Shown one piece after another: positions 25,288 to 38,267 of a stretch of 64,000 nucleotides of DNA. The DNA is from Sipunculus nudus (lineage: Eukaryota; Annelida; Sipuncula; Golfingiida; Sipunculidae). The stretch lies in the NCBI GenBank assembly GCA_026874595.1, contig CM049318.1, positions 48,404,456 through 48,468,455 of the forward strand, written 5' to 3'. The translations under genes were made by a program, and so were the position numbers. Within the stretch, counting starts at the first letter, position 1. Each line of letters begins with the position of its first letter. The notes beneath the pieces were generated by a model, which saw nothing but the letters and a program-made list of their open reading frames with translations, searched no databases and was not told the origin of the DNA.

Positions 25288-26196
25288 TTCAGTATCAATC
25301 GTTACAGAGAGCAACGCCAATGTCGTCTCGAATAAAAAGAAAACAATGTTTTACCAAACCTTTTTTATTCCCAAAGTATAACCAGGTATAAACAAATTTT
25401 AAAGTGATACCATCTACCGGAAACACCGTAGAATATAACCAGCCCATGGACACCCTTGATTCAGCAATAAATCAGTTGTTTTCTTGGAATTTTAATCAGG
25501 AGTAACGATGGACTATGGAAGCTTCACATTTAGAATAAAAGTTTTATTTCAGTCATCTGGCCTCCTAAAGATGAGTAAATATTTTCAGCCATGTATTCTT
25601 GGTGTTGAGTTGGTTTATCTGACACGTTTCTTTGAAAGATTGATTGTCGGTTTGCGTTTATTCTAGATGGTCGTTGCTGTAAAAGTAACACTTCCCTAAA
25701 TGCAACCTCTTAGGCCCCCAGAAGTTTCTTCACTTATTTTTTTCTGGAACGAAGAAATAAAATAACATCGTCGTAAGGGATCATTACCAAGGGATTTTTG
25801 TTTTTGTGATTGGCTGAAAGAAAATTTTCCTGCAACAGATTTCATCTGAGACAACAACAATAACAATTATAATGATGATAATAATAATAATAGTAAGAAG
25901 AAGAAGAAGAAAAGAAGAAAACAAATTAAGAAAAAATATTTTAATCCTAAAAATATGAAATTGCACACTGTTCAGTGCAAAATTTAATAAATGTGCAAAG
26001 GTGAAAAGATAAATGATTGGCGTAGTTTGAATTTAGATACCATTGAAGGTATGAGTAATGAAACCTGCCCTTTGTAATGTATTTTTAAATTTAAAATTTC
26101 GCAATATGGTACACATGGGTGTTGATTTAATATCTAATCAGTTAATTAATGTCATCAATAAGCAATGGTTCTAACAGGACAAACATGATAACTTAC
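25284..26196. other. Non-coding, presumed intron, with AAN-rich tract
   Basis: An A-rich trinucleotide tract (AAC, AAT then AAG units) lies at about 25850-25925. Nothing else was recognised. Confidence 0.5.
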
Positions 26197-26337
26197 AGTG
26201 GATGGCACAGGTATGGCCGCTGTATCCCGGAGGACATACACATCTGTAAAGATCCTTCTCCTCGTTCTCCCCGTACTTATTAAGCCATACGCATGTTCCT
26301 CCGTTTAGACATGGTTGTTCCGTTAGACAAAAGTCTT
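26197..26337 (-). CDS. Exon encoding one EGF-like domain
   Basis: The 141-nt exon has a strong donor (CACT|GTAAGT) and an acceptor (CTACCTGTAG|AAGAC), both phase 1, so it adds exactly 47 codons without shifting frame. It encodes a single EGF-like domain with cysteines spaced C-x5-C-x5-C-x16-C-x-C-x8-C. Key parts are CLNGGTC and [12 protein letters not shown]. The third-to-fourth cysteine loop is long and acidic (KYGENEEKD). The preceding DF residues are not a calcium-binding signature. It lies on the same strand as the other EGF exons and in transcription order follows the exon at 35800. EGF modules of this type usually act in extracellular binding; no ligand can be inferred. Confidence 0.9.
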
Positions 26338-27199
26338 CTACAGGTAGACAACAAACATAAGTAAACACACAATGAATATAAATCCGGCTGACGACCAATA
26401 ATAATGCGTACCTGTGCCATGGGCTACCTCAAGACGTGCCGTCAATAGTTATTACGGTAATACAGCTGGTGCCCTTCTACACCAGCTTGTGTTATTTCAG
26501 TAAAACGCATAAGCCATGCTTCCTTTTAATTTAAACAAGATATATTAAAACTTCTAAATCGTGCGAGTACTAGATTATGATGAGATATAAGCGGTATCAG
26601 CTAAAATGATATTAATAATCGTCTTCCAAAGTAGCCCATTCTTTTTAAACGTGTATTCAGACTTTGTATCAAAGGTGTCATGACACTCAAATCACAGCAA
26701 ATTGAAGAAAGGGCTATTTTTTAAACAAAGGTACAGATATTTGTTTGATAATGAGTGGGCTGGGCAGCTTGGCCTACTGAGTAATGATTACACCACAAGT
26801 ACCTAAATATATCTATGTCCTAGGATTATGATAAATCTAACGAATGGTATCTCATGCTGACAACTCCCCCCCCCCCCCCCCCCCCCCCAACAGCGTTGGA
26901 GAGCTCCATACCAACTTGGCTTATGTTACATCCAGTACTTACTAGCCAACGTCATTTACTTAGTTACTAAGTTCATGTTGCGTGGGTTATGTTGTGACCA
27001 AGCAAACACACAAACACACACACGAGGGGAAATGAACGCACATCCACCTGGCGGAAGCTAATAAGTAAAACTAATGTGGTGTCCAGAACAAGGACTCGAT
27101 ATTCCTAGATTTGAAGTACCAGAAAATATTCAAAACACATGATTTATTACACTCCAAGCATCATCTTTAATCTGTAAGGAGCTTCAGGCCTTTGAGATA
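26338..27199. other. Non-coding, presumed intron, with 23-bp C run
   Basis: An uninterrupted C homopolymer lies at 26866-26888, and a short CA-rich tract near 27003-27022. Nothing coding was seen. Confidence 0.6.
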
Positions 27200-28200
27200 T
27201 TTACGATTTAATTCAACGAGACTGGTGTCAATTCCACTAACACCCTGCCATTTGAATTTAAAAATTCATTTCACCGAGCCTAAAGTGTCAATTCCGGCAA
27301 CACCCTGCCACGAGAAGTTTACAATTAATTTGACCGAGACTAGTTTTATATAATCTACAATTTATTTGACCGAGACTTGTGTATTATATATAGCAATACC
27401 CTGCCACGTTAAGTGAACATGAACGCAGAGACTTACGGCAATTCGAGTTAAACCCCTCGCACGAGAATTTAACATTTTATTTCCCCGAGACTTGTCAATT
27501 CCGGCAACACCCTGCCACGAGAAGTTTACAATTAATTTGACCGAGACTAGTTTTATATAATCTACAATTTATTTGACCGAGACTTGTGTATTATATAGCA
27601 ATACCCTGCCACGTTAAGTGAACATGAACGCAGAGACTTACGGCAATTCGAGTTAAACCCCTCGCACGAGAATTTAACATTTTATTTCCCCGAGATTGTC
27701 AATTCCGGCAACACCCTGCCACGAGAAGTTTACAATTAATTTTACCGAGACTAGTTTTATATAATCCACAATTTATTTGACCGAGACTTTTGTATTATAT
27801 AGCAATACCCTGCCACGTTAAGTGAACATGAACGCAGAGACTTACGGCAATTCGAGTTAATCCCCTCGCACGAGAATTTAACATTTTATTTCCCCGAGAC
27901 TTGTCAATTCCGGCAACACCCTGCCACGAGAAGTTAACAATTTATATCGCCGAGACTAGTGTCAATTGCAGCAACACCCTGCCACATGAAGTTAAAATTC
28001 ATTTCACCGAGACTTGTGTCAATTCTAGCTAGAAATCCAGCCACATGAAGTTAACGATTCAGTTCACCAAGAAAAGGGTCAATTGCAGCAACGCCCTGTC
28101 ACGTAAATATTATAATTTATTTCACCGAGACAAGTATAAATTCCAGCAACATCCTGCCTCAAGAAGTTTACAATTCATTTCACCGAGATAAGTGTCAATA
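27200..28200. repeat. Tandem array E, about 57-bp subunits in a 205-bp higher-order repeat
   Basis: Subunits share CAACACCCTGCCACGAGAAG and TTTACCGAGAC-type phrases. A 204 to 207-bp block recurs at 27301, 27508, 27712 and partly 27917. The outer subunits are diverged. The right end passes without a gap into array D at CAACACCCTGACAGGCATG. Confidence 0.85.
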
Positions 28201-31200
28201 CCAGCAACACCCTGACAGGCATGAACATAATTATCTCACAGTAGGGACTTGCCACACACTTTCAGGCATGAACATAATTATCTCACAGTAGGAACATGCC
28301 TCACCCAGACAGGCATGGACATAATTATCACACAGTTGGAACTTGCCTCACCCAGACAGGCCTGAACATAATTATCTCACAGTAGGAACTTGCCACACCC
28401 TTTCAGGCATGAACATAATTATCTCACGGTAGGAACATGCCTCACCCAGACAGGCATGAACATAATTATCTCACAGTAAGAACATGCCTCACCCAGACAG
28501 GCATGAACACAATTACCTCAGATTAGGAACTTGCCTCACCCAGACAGGCATGAACATAATAATCCCAAAGTAGAAACTTGCCACACCCTTTCAGGCATGA
28601 ACATAATTATCTCACAGTAGGAACTTGCCACACCCTGACAGGCATGGACATAATTATCTCACAGTAGGAACATGCCTCACCCAGACAGGCATGAACACAA
28701 TTATCTCAAAGTAGGAACTTGCCTCACCCAGACAGGCATGAACATAATTATCTCACAGTTGGAACTTGATAAACCCTTTCAGGCATGAACATAATTATCT
28801 CAGAGCAGAAACTTGCCACATCCTTTCCGGCATGAACATAATTATCACACAGTAGGAACTTGCCTCACCCAGACAGGCATGAACATAATTATCTCACAGT
28901 AGGAACTTGCCACACCCTTTCAGGCATGAACATAATTATCGCACAGTAGGAACATGACTCACCCAGACAGGCATGAACATAATTATCACACAGTAGGAAC
29001 TTGCCACACCCTTTCAGGCATGAACATAATTATCACACAGTAGGAACTTGCCTCACCCTGACAGGCATGAACACAATTATCACACAGTATGAACTTGCCG
29101 CACCCTGACAGGAATGGACAGAATTATTTCACAGTAGGAACATGCCTCACCCAGACAGGCATGAACATAATTATCACACAGTAGGAACTTGCCACACCCT
29201 TTTAGGCATGAACATAATTATCTCACAGTAGGAACTTGCCACACCCTTTCAGGCATGAACATAATTATCACACAGTAGGAACATGCCTCACCCAGACAGG
29301 CATGAACACAATTATCTCACAGTAGGAACTTGCCCCACCCTTTCAAGCATGAACATAATTATCACACAGTATGAACTTGCCACACCCTGACAGGTATGGA
29401 CATAATTATCTCACAGTAGGAACATGAATCACCCAGACAGGCATGAACATAATTATCACACAGTAGAAACTTGCCACACCCTTTCAGGCATGAACATAAT
29501 TATCACACAGTAGGAACTTGCCTCACCCTGACAGGCATGAACATAATTATCACACAGTATGAACTTGCCACACCCTGACAGGAATGGAGATAATTATTTC
29601 ACAGTAGGAACATGCCTCACCCAGACAGGCATGAACATAATTATCACACAGTAGGAACTTGCCACACCCTTTCAGGCATGAACATAATAATCTCACAGTA
29701 GGAACTTGCCACACCCTTTCAGGCATGAACATAATTATCACACAGTAGGAACATGCCTCACCCAGACAGGCATGAACACAATTATCTCACAGTAGGAACT
29801 TGCCACACCCTTTCAGGCATAAACATAATTATCACACAGTAGGAACTTGCCTCACCCTTTCAGGCATGAACATAATTATCACACAGTAGGAACATGCCTC
29901 ACCCAGACAGGCATGAACATAATTATCACACAGTAGGAACTTGCCACACCCTTTCAGGCATGAACATAATTATCTCACAGTAGGAACATGCCTCACCCAG
30001 ACAGGCATGATCATAATTATCTCAAAGTAGGAACTTGCCACACCCTTTCAGGCATGAACATAATTATCACACAGTAGGAACTTGCTACACCCTTTCAGGC
30101 GTGAACATAATAATCACACAGTAGGAACATGCCTCACCAAGACAGGCATGAACATAATTATCTCAGAGCAGAAACTTGCCACATCCTTTCCGGCATGAAC
30201 ATAATTATCACACAGTAGGAACTTGCCTCACCCAGACAGGCATGAACATAATTATCTCACAGTAGGAACTTGCCACACCCTTTCAGGCATGAACATAAAT
30301 ATCGCACAGTAGGAACATGACTCACCCAGACAGGCATGAACATAATTATCACACAGTAGGAACTTGCCACACCCTTTCAGGCATGAACATAATTATCACA
30401 CAGTAGGAACTTGCCTCATCCTGACAGGCATGAACATAAATATCACACAGTATGAACTTGCCGCACCCTGACAGGAATGGACAGAATTATTTCACAGTAG
30501 GAACATGCCTCACCCAGACAGGCATGAACATAATTATCACACAGTAGGAACTTGCCACACCCTTTCAGGCATGAACATAATTATCACACAGTAGGAACAT
30601 GCCTCACCCAGACAGGCATGAACATAATTATCTCACAGTAGGAACTTGCCACACCCTGACAGGCATGGACATAATTATCTCACAGTAGGAACATGCCTCA
30701 CCCAGACAGGCATGAACACAATTATCTCAAAGTAGGAACTTGCCTCACCCAGACAGGCATGAACATAATTATCTCACAGTTGGAACTTGATAAACCCTTT
30801 CAGGCATGAACATAATTATCTCAGAGCAGAAACTTGCCACATCCTTTCCGGCATGAACATAATTATCACACAGTAGGAACTTGCCTCACCCAGACAGGCA
30901 TGAACATAATTATCTCACAGTAGGAACTTGCCACACCCTTTCAGGCATGAAATAATTATCGCACAGTAGGAACATGACTCACCCAGACAGGCATGAACAT
31001 AATTATCACACAGTAGGAACTTGCCACACCCTTTCAGGCATGAACATAATTATCACACAGTAGGAACTTGCCTCACCCTGACAGGCATGAACACAATTAT
31101 CACACAGTATGAACTTGCCGCACCCTGACAGGAATGGACAGAATTATTTCACAGTAGGAACATGCCTCACCCAGACAGGCATGAACATAATTATCACACA

Positions 31201-34200
31201 GTAGGAACTTGCCACACCCTTTTAGGCATGAACATAATTATCTCACAGTAGGAACTTGCCACACCCTTTCAGGCATGAACATAATTATCACACAGTAGGA
31301 ACATGCCTCACCCAGACAGGCATGAACACAATTATCTCACAGTAGGAACTTGCCACACCCTTTCAGGCATGAACATAATTATCACACAGTATGAACTTGC
31401 CACACCCTGACAGGTATGGACATAATTATCTCACAGTAGGAACATGAATCACCCAGACAGGCATGAACATAATTATCACACAGTAGAAACTTGCCACACC
31501 CTTTCAGGCATGAACATAATTATCACACAGTAGGAACTTGCCTCACCCTGACAGGCATGAACATAATTATCACACAGTATGAACTTGCCACACCCTGACA
31601 GGAATGGAGATAATTATTTCACAGTAGGAGCATGCCTCACCCAGACAGGCATGAACATAATTATCACACAGTAGGAACTTGCCACACCCTTTCAGGCATG
31701 AACATAATAATCTCACAGTAGGAACTTGCCACACCCTTTCAGGCATGAACATAATTATCACACAGTAGGAACATGCCTCACCCAGACAGGCATGAACACA
31801 ATTATCTCACAGTAGGAACTTGCCACACCCTTTCAGGCATGAACATAATTATCACACAGTAGGAACTTGCCTCACCCTTTCAGGCATGAACATAATTATC
31901 ACACAGTAGGAACATGCCTCACCCAGACAGGCATGAACATAATTATCACACAGTAGGAACTTGCCACACCCTTTCAGGCATGAACATAATTATCTCACTG
32001 TAGGAACATGCCTCACCCAGACAGGCATGATCATAATTATCTCAAAGTAGGAACTTGCCACACCCTTTCAGGCATGAACATAATTATCACACAGTAGGAA
32101 CTTGCTACACCCTTTCAGGCGTGAACATAATAATCACACAGTAGGAACATGCCTCACCCAGACAGGCATGAACATAATTATCTCAGAGCAGAAACTTGCC
32201 ACATCCTTTCCGGCATGAACATAATTGTCACACAGTAGGAACTTGCCTCACCCAGACAGGCATGAACATAATTATCTCACAGTAGGAACTTGCCACACCC
32301 TTTCAGGCATGAACATAATTATCGCACAGTAGGAACATGACTCACCCAGACAGGCATGAACATAATTATCACACAGTAGGAACTTGCCTCATCCTGACAG
32401 GCATGAACATAAATATCACACAGTATGAACTGCCGCACCCTGACAGGAATGGACAGAATTATTTCACAGTAGGAACATGCCTCACCCAGACAGGCATGAA
32501 CATAATTATCACACAGTAGGAACTTGCCACACCCTTTCAGGCATGAACATAATTATCACACAGTAGGAACATGCCTCACCCAGACAGGCATAAACACAAT
32601 TATCTCACAGTATGAACTTGCCACACCCTTTCAGGCATGAAAATAATTATCACACAGTAGGAACTTGCCTCACCCAGACAGGCATGAACATAATTATCAC
32701 ACAGTAGGAACATGCCTCACCCAGACAGGCATGAACATAATTATCACACAGTAGGAACATGCCTCACCCAGACAGGCATGAACACAATTATCTCACAGTA
32801 GGAACTTGCCACACCCTTTCAAGCATGAACATAATTATCACACAGTATGAACTTGCCACACCCTGACAGGTATGGACATAATTATCTCACAGTAGGAACA
32901 TGACTCACCCAGACAGGCATGAACATAATTATCACACAGTAGAAACTTGCCACACCCTTTCAGGCATGAACATAATTATCACACAGTAGGAACTTGCCTC
33001 ACCCTGACAGGCATGAACATAATTATCACACAGTATGAACTTGCCACACCCTGACAGGAATGGAGATAATTATTTCACAGTAGGAACATGCCTCACCCAG
33101 ACAGGCATGAACATAATTATCACACAGTAGGAACTTGCCACACCCTTTCAGGCATGAACATAATAATCTCACAGTAGGAACTTGCCACACCCTTTCAGGC
33201 ATGAACATAATTATCCACAGTAGGAACATGCCTCACCCAGACAGGCATGAACATAATTATCTCACAGTAGGAACTTGCCACACCCTTTCAGGCATGAACA
33301 TAATTATTTCACAGTAGGAACTTGCCACACCCTTTCAGGCGTGAACATAATTATCACACAGTAGGAACTTGCCACACCCTTTCCGGCATGAACATAATTA
33401 TCACACAGTAGGAACTTGCCTCACCCAGACAGGCATGAACATAATTATCTCCAGTAGGAACTTGCCACACCCTTTCAGGCATGAACATAATTATCACACA
33501 GTAGGAACATGCCTCACCCAGACAGGCATGAACACAATTATCTCACAGTAGGAACTTGCCTCACCCTTACAGGTATGGACAAAATTATCTCACAGTAGGA
33601 ACATGCCTCACCCAGACAGGCATGAACATAATGATCACACAGTCGGAACTTGCCACAACCTTTCAGGAATGAACATAATTTTCACACAGTAGGAACTTGC
33701 CTCACCCAAACAGGCATGAACATAATTATCACACAGTATGAACTTGCCACACCCTGACAGGTATGGACATATTTATCTCACAGTAGGAACTTGCCTCACC
33801 GAGACAGGCATGAACATAATTATCACACAGTATGAACTTGCCACACCCTGACAGGTATGGACATAATTATCGAACAGAAGGAACTTGCCTCACCCAGTCA
33901 GGCATGAACATAATTATCACACAGTAGGAACTTGCCTCACCCAGACAGACATGAACATAATTATCTCACAGTAGGAACTTTCCTCACCCAGACAGGCATG
34001 AAAATAATTATCTGACAGTAGGAACTTGCCTCATCCTGACAGGCATTAACATTATTATCTCACAGAAGGAACTTGCCACACCCTTTCAGGCATGAACATA
34101 ATAATCTCACAGAAGGAACTTGCCACACCCTTTCAGGCATGAACATAATTATCACACAGTAGGAACATGCCTCACCCAGACAGGCATGAACACAATTATC

Positions 34201-35655
34201 TCACAGTAGGAACTTGCCACACCCTTTCAGGCATGAACATAATTATCACACAGTAGGAACTTGCCTCACCCTTTCAGGCATGAACATAATTATCACACAG
34301 TAGGAACATGCCTCATCCTGACAGGCATGAACATAATTATCTCACAGAAGGAACTTGCCTCACCCTGAGAGGCATGAAAATAATTATTTCACAGAAGGAA
34401 CTTGCCTCATCCTGACAGGCATGAACATAATTATCACACAGTAGGAACTTGCCTCACCCAGACAGGCATGAACATAAATTTTTCACAGTAGGAACTTGCC
34501 ACACCCTTTCAGGCATGAACATAATTATCACACAGTAGGAACTTGCCTCACCGAGACAGGCATGAACATAATTATCACACAGTATGAACTTGCCACACCT
34601 TGACAGGTATGGACATAATTATCGCACAGAAGGAACTTGCCTCACCCAGACAGGCATGAACATAATTATCACACAGTAGGAACTTGCCTCACCCAGACAG
34701 ACATGAACATAATTATCTCACAGTAGGAACTTTCCTCACCCAGACAGGCATGAACATAATTATCTCACAGTAGGAACTTGCCTCATCCTGACAGGCATGA
34801 ACATTATTATCTCACAGAAGGAACTTGCCTCACCCTGAGAGGCATGAAAATAATTTTTTCACAGAAGGAACTTGCCTCATCCTGACAGGCATGAACATAA
34901 TTATCGCACAGTAGGAACTTGCCTCACCCAGACAGGCATGAACATAAATATCTCACAGTAGGAACTTGCCTCAGCCTGATATGCATGAACATAATTATCT
35001 CACAGTAGGATCTTGCCTCAGCCTGATATGCATGAACATAATTATCTCACAGTAGGATCTTGCCTCACCCAGACAGGCATGAACATAATTATCTCACAGA
35101 AGGAACTTGCCTCATCCTGACAGGCATGAACATAATTATCTCACAGAAGGAACTTGCCTCACCCTGAGAGGCATGAAAATAATTATTTCACAGAAGGAAC
35201 TTGCCTCATCCTGACAGGCATGAACATAATTATCACACAGTAGGAACTTGCCTCACCCAGACAGGCATGAACATAAATATCTCACAGTAGGAACTTGCCT
35301 CACCCTGATAGGCATGAACATAATTATCTCACAGTAGGAACTTGCCTCACCCTGATAGGCATGAACATAATTATCACACAGTAGGAACTTGCCTCACCCT
35401 GATAGGCATGAACATAATTACCTTACAGTAGGAACTTGCCTCCTCCCAACAGACATGAAAATTATTATTTCACAGTACGAACTTGCCTCACCCTGACAAG
35501 CATGAACATAATTAACTCACAGTAAGAACTTATATCACCCTGACAGGCATGAACATAAATATCTTACAGTAGGTACTTGCCTCACCTTGACAGGCATGAA
35601 CACAATTATCTCATTGAAGGAACTTGCCTCACCCTGACAGGCATGAACACATTGA
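28201..35655. repeat. Minisatellite array D, 47-bp unit, about 158 copies
   Basis: Head-to-tail 47-bp units with phrases CAGGCATGAACATAATTATC and CACAGTAGGAACTTGCC, alternating between CACCCAGA and CACCCTTT variants. The period is fixed by AGTAGGAAC spacing (28381 to 28428). The array fills most of the 9.5-kb presumed intron between the EGF exons at 35800 and 26197. Open frames such as 29550-29741 and 31570-31761 are array translations and not genes. Confidence 0.95.
28770..32800. repeat. Higher-order duplication inside array D (about 2.02 kb)
   Basis: Rare unit variants recur at fixed distances. The phrase CAGAGCAGAAACTTGCCACA is at 28801, 30164, 30822 and 32184, giving spacings of 1363, 658 and 1362 bp, so the compound period is 2020-2021 bp. 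The variant GGAACTTGATAAACCC at 28761 and 30782 gives the same offset. The copies are nearly identical apart from single-base changes, such as a one-base loss at about 30950. Confidence 0.85.
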
Positions 35656-35799
35656 CATGTGTCATAGTGAAAGACATCTTAACCTAAACAGGCATCGCTA
35701 ACAACTAGCTCGCAAGATAAATGTGCTTTCCAAAGATGGATTAAACATTTAGTTCAGAGCGAAAAACTGCCTGACTAGAAATGGCATTTACATACTTAC
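35656..35799. other. Short unique stretch between array D and exon
   Basis: Array units fade out, followed by unique intronic sequence up to the donor of the exon at 35800. Confidence 0.5.
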
Positions 35800-35910
35800 T
35801 TGTCTCACAGCGACTACCGCTGTAGTTTGGACTACAAATGCACCTTGGCGGCACATAGCTTGAGTCACACGTACCGTTGTTCTCGCATTTTATGTTCTTG
35901 CACTTTTTAT
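35800..35910 (-). CDS. Exon encoding one EGF-like domain
   Basis: The 111-nt exon has acceptor ATTTTCAG|ATAAA and a donor ACAA|GTAAGT, both phase 1, giving 37 codons. It is too short for most open-frame listings but encodes a complete EGF-like domain, beginning KKCKNIKCENNGTC and ending CICSPNYSGSRCET. The cysteine spacing C-x4-C-x5-C-x8-C-x-C-x8-C is the same as in the exon at 1477. It follows the exon at 37755 after a 1.8-kb intron, the shortest in the window, which supports the two belonging to one transcript. No calcium-binding signature is present. Confidence 0.9.
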
Positions 35911-37754
35911 CTGAAAATTATATTGGAACAATGTTGGTATCGTAAATTAGTTAAATTTAATTAATTAGCCTTGAGAATAATTCGTATTCATGAAAAAGAT
36001 TTAACCCTAGGAAAAGTTGTGAAAAATGTGATATTACAGAAATCCCATTTAAAGGAAAAATATAGGAATTATTAATTGAAACCCCTAGACTAAAAGCAAG
36101 TTGTACCTGTATATACTTAGGTATAAATAATAAATCCTATAAAAGGAAGAAGGATTCGGCATGTAGCAAATTACTGTGTTCTCGATTCATTTGCACAATC
36201 CAAAAATAAAGTGTTAAGTACACCCATAATCTATACATACTTTGTAATTTATACTAAATACGGACCTAACACACTCAGTAAACTAACATTTCTATGTTAA
36301 CGTCTAGTGGAAACATATGTATAAAATGTTATTAATTTGATCTTTAAGAGATTTTCTTTTTGTTTCATTTCAGTTAATTTCCTCATTATGAGCTTAATCC
36401 TTTGAAGTTATTAAATGCCAAGAAAAGTAATTTTTCGTAATCAAAGGGGACGTTATCTACGGACAATTCTCTATGTTAAGATACCATTTCACTTGGACAC
36501 TGCGTTAAAACAAATTACTGATAACTTCGTTAAGGCAAATGGCTTTCATTCACACATCGCTTTTTACTCATGAATTTTTAATTAATGCATAAATTGAATT
36601 TATTCATTCATTATATAGTTAATATTAACTTATTTCAAGAGGACGAATCTTTTATTGGGAAGTTTGCCTTTATAAATATTAATGTGGAGTCATCCATAGT
36701 GTATGACATGGATTCTCAAAGGTTCAACCTGCAACTTATTCTGAACCACGGAAAAGCAATTGAAATCCTGGTGTCACCGGACATATTTTTTAGGACAAAA
36801 CTTGGCCTCTTATTCTGGGTGTATATAAATATTAATATATGTGTGTGTGTGTGTGTTTTAGGACGAAACTAATATCAGTCACATAACAAAAGATACCGGA
36901 TGCATGATGAATAAGGACATAGGATGAAACATCAAAGCAGACAAAATAATCATCTCATTACATGCATTGTGCCAGCCTTTACCTTCATCAAATTAAATAT
37001 TAATTATTTGTATTAAAGTAATAAGCTTCTCAATATATATAATTCTGCCTAAGGAAAAAATTATGTGCTACATGCCACTTTGACTTATAATAAAGTAAGA
37101 AGATTTTAAAAATTCAAGTTATCCAATAAGTTTGACCAATGGTAAACAACATAAGAATAGTGTAAACACTGTTAAAGTTGAAGTTCCATAATATCAAACT
37201 TTGCTGGACTTGTTGAAATTGCCACAATCCAAGCTTATACATTAAATCGCATTTTCATTAAGAGAATAATAGGAGGCATAACGGACTATGGAAGGATATA
37301 ATGTATGAAAGCAGTATCCCCGGCAAAAACCCCTAAATTTAAAATAAATCAAAAGACTCTTTCAAAAAATGCATATTAGAGCCATTAAGTATTTATAATT
37401 TTAAACCTGATACATAGCAGAGCGCCTATCAGTAGCACATGTATTTATGAAACTAACATTCATTGTCGTATGAAATTTTAACATTTTGAAAATTTTAAAC
37501 TTTTATATGGTACATGATTTTAAGCAACCAGTAACAGCAAATCACCTTTGAATGGTCCAGTATCAAACTACACGACAATATCTCAAATAGGTGTCTTTAA
37601 TTTTCCTCTGCCATTTTCTTTAATGTTTAAAACCAAAACTATAAATATTTTATTGATTCAAAATTACATATGAAAATGAATATTAAATTCATGAATATCT
37701 ATACCATATTAGTTGGATGGTTTCCATCACACTGAGAAAAAAAATTCAACTTAC
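35911..37754. other. Intron between two EGF exons, with TA/GT microsatellite
   Basis: AT-rich, with ATATTAATATATGTGTGTGT at about 36828-36857. The open frame at 36585-36872 on the plus strand has no recognisable features. Confidence 0.5.
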
Positions 37755-37892
37755 TGTATTCACACCTCCTTCCCGCGTAATCTTCTTGGCACACGCAATA
37801 TATTTGGACAGGTATTCTGCCTTTAGTCTGTTTCAACACGCGAACTTTGCAAGTACCGTTATTTTGACATTGTCCCCAATTTTCACACCGTC
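37755..37892 (-). CDS. Exon encoding one EGF-like domain
   Basis: The 138-nt exon has acceptor TTTTATAG|GACGG and donor TACA|GTAAGT, both phase 1, giving 46 codons. The single EGF-like domain has cysteines spaced C-x5-C-x5-C-x17-C-x-C-x8-C, starting RCENWGQCQNNGTC and ending CVCQEDYAGRRCEY. The long basic third-to-fourth cysteine loop contains LKQTKGR. The spacing is closest to the exon at 26197, so the exons seem to alternate between a long-loop and a short-loop type. In transcription order it follows the signal-peptide exon at 51836 after a 13.9-kb intron. Other exons may have been missed in that gap. Confidence 0.9.
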
Positions 37893-38040
37893 CTATAAAA
37901 CAAAACAAAAACAAGCAGTCAAACAAAGACTGTGCAAACAACAATACCATTGGGTATCGAGGGATCATTAAGTACAGACGAATGCCCAGCTTGTTGATCT
38001 TTCATATAAAACTACAGCTAAAGAGCAGGGGTAGATTTTT
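37893..38040. other. Non-coding, presumed intron
   Basis: No feature seen. Confidence 0.4.
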
Positions 38041-38267
38041 TAGCTCAGCTGACTGTAAGTCAACTGAGGTATAGGCATGGCGCTTTGTCATCCGGCCGGC
38101 CGTTGGCAGGGCACATGTCGTAACCACTGATCCTAGAAATGTTTAAGTAAACATCTACGGCGGTCACTAAAACATCTCCTTGGAAACCTGAAATTAGGTC
38201 ACTGCGACCTATATCCATCGAGCCAAGGGGCTTTTAAGTACCCATCCAGAATAAAAATTTGATACAA
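38041..38267 (+). repeat. Dispersed repeat R1, left half, interrupted by the foldback element
   Basis: Matches the R1 copies at 48230 and 48680: CGTAACCACTGATCCTAGAA, CCTTGGAAACCTGAAATTAG and AAAAATTTGATACAA. The copy stops at GATACAA and resumes at about 43976 (CTTCAGTATCTTGATAATG corresponds to CTCCAGCATCTGAATAACC at 48850). Confidence 0.6.

Noticed and set aside
28201-35655. Cysteine-containing open frames (for example 29550-29741 and 31570-31761) as repeat proteins
   Set aside because: The 47-bp period is not a multiple of three, so each frame is a chance translation of array D and the identical copies only reflect the 2.02-kb duplication.
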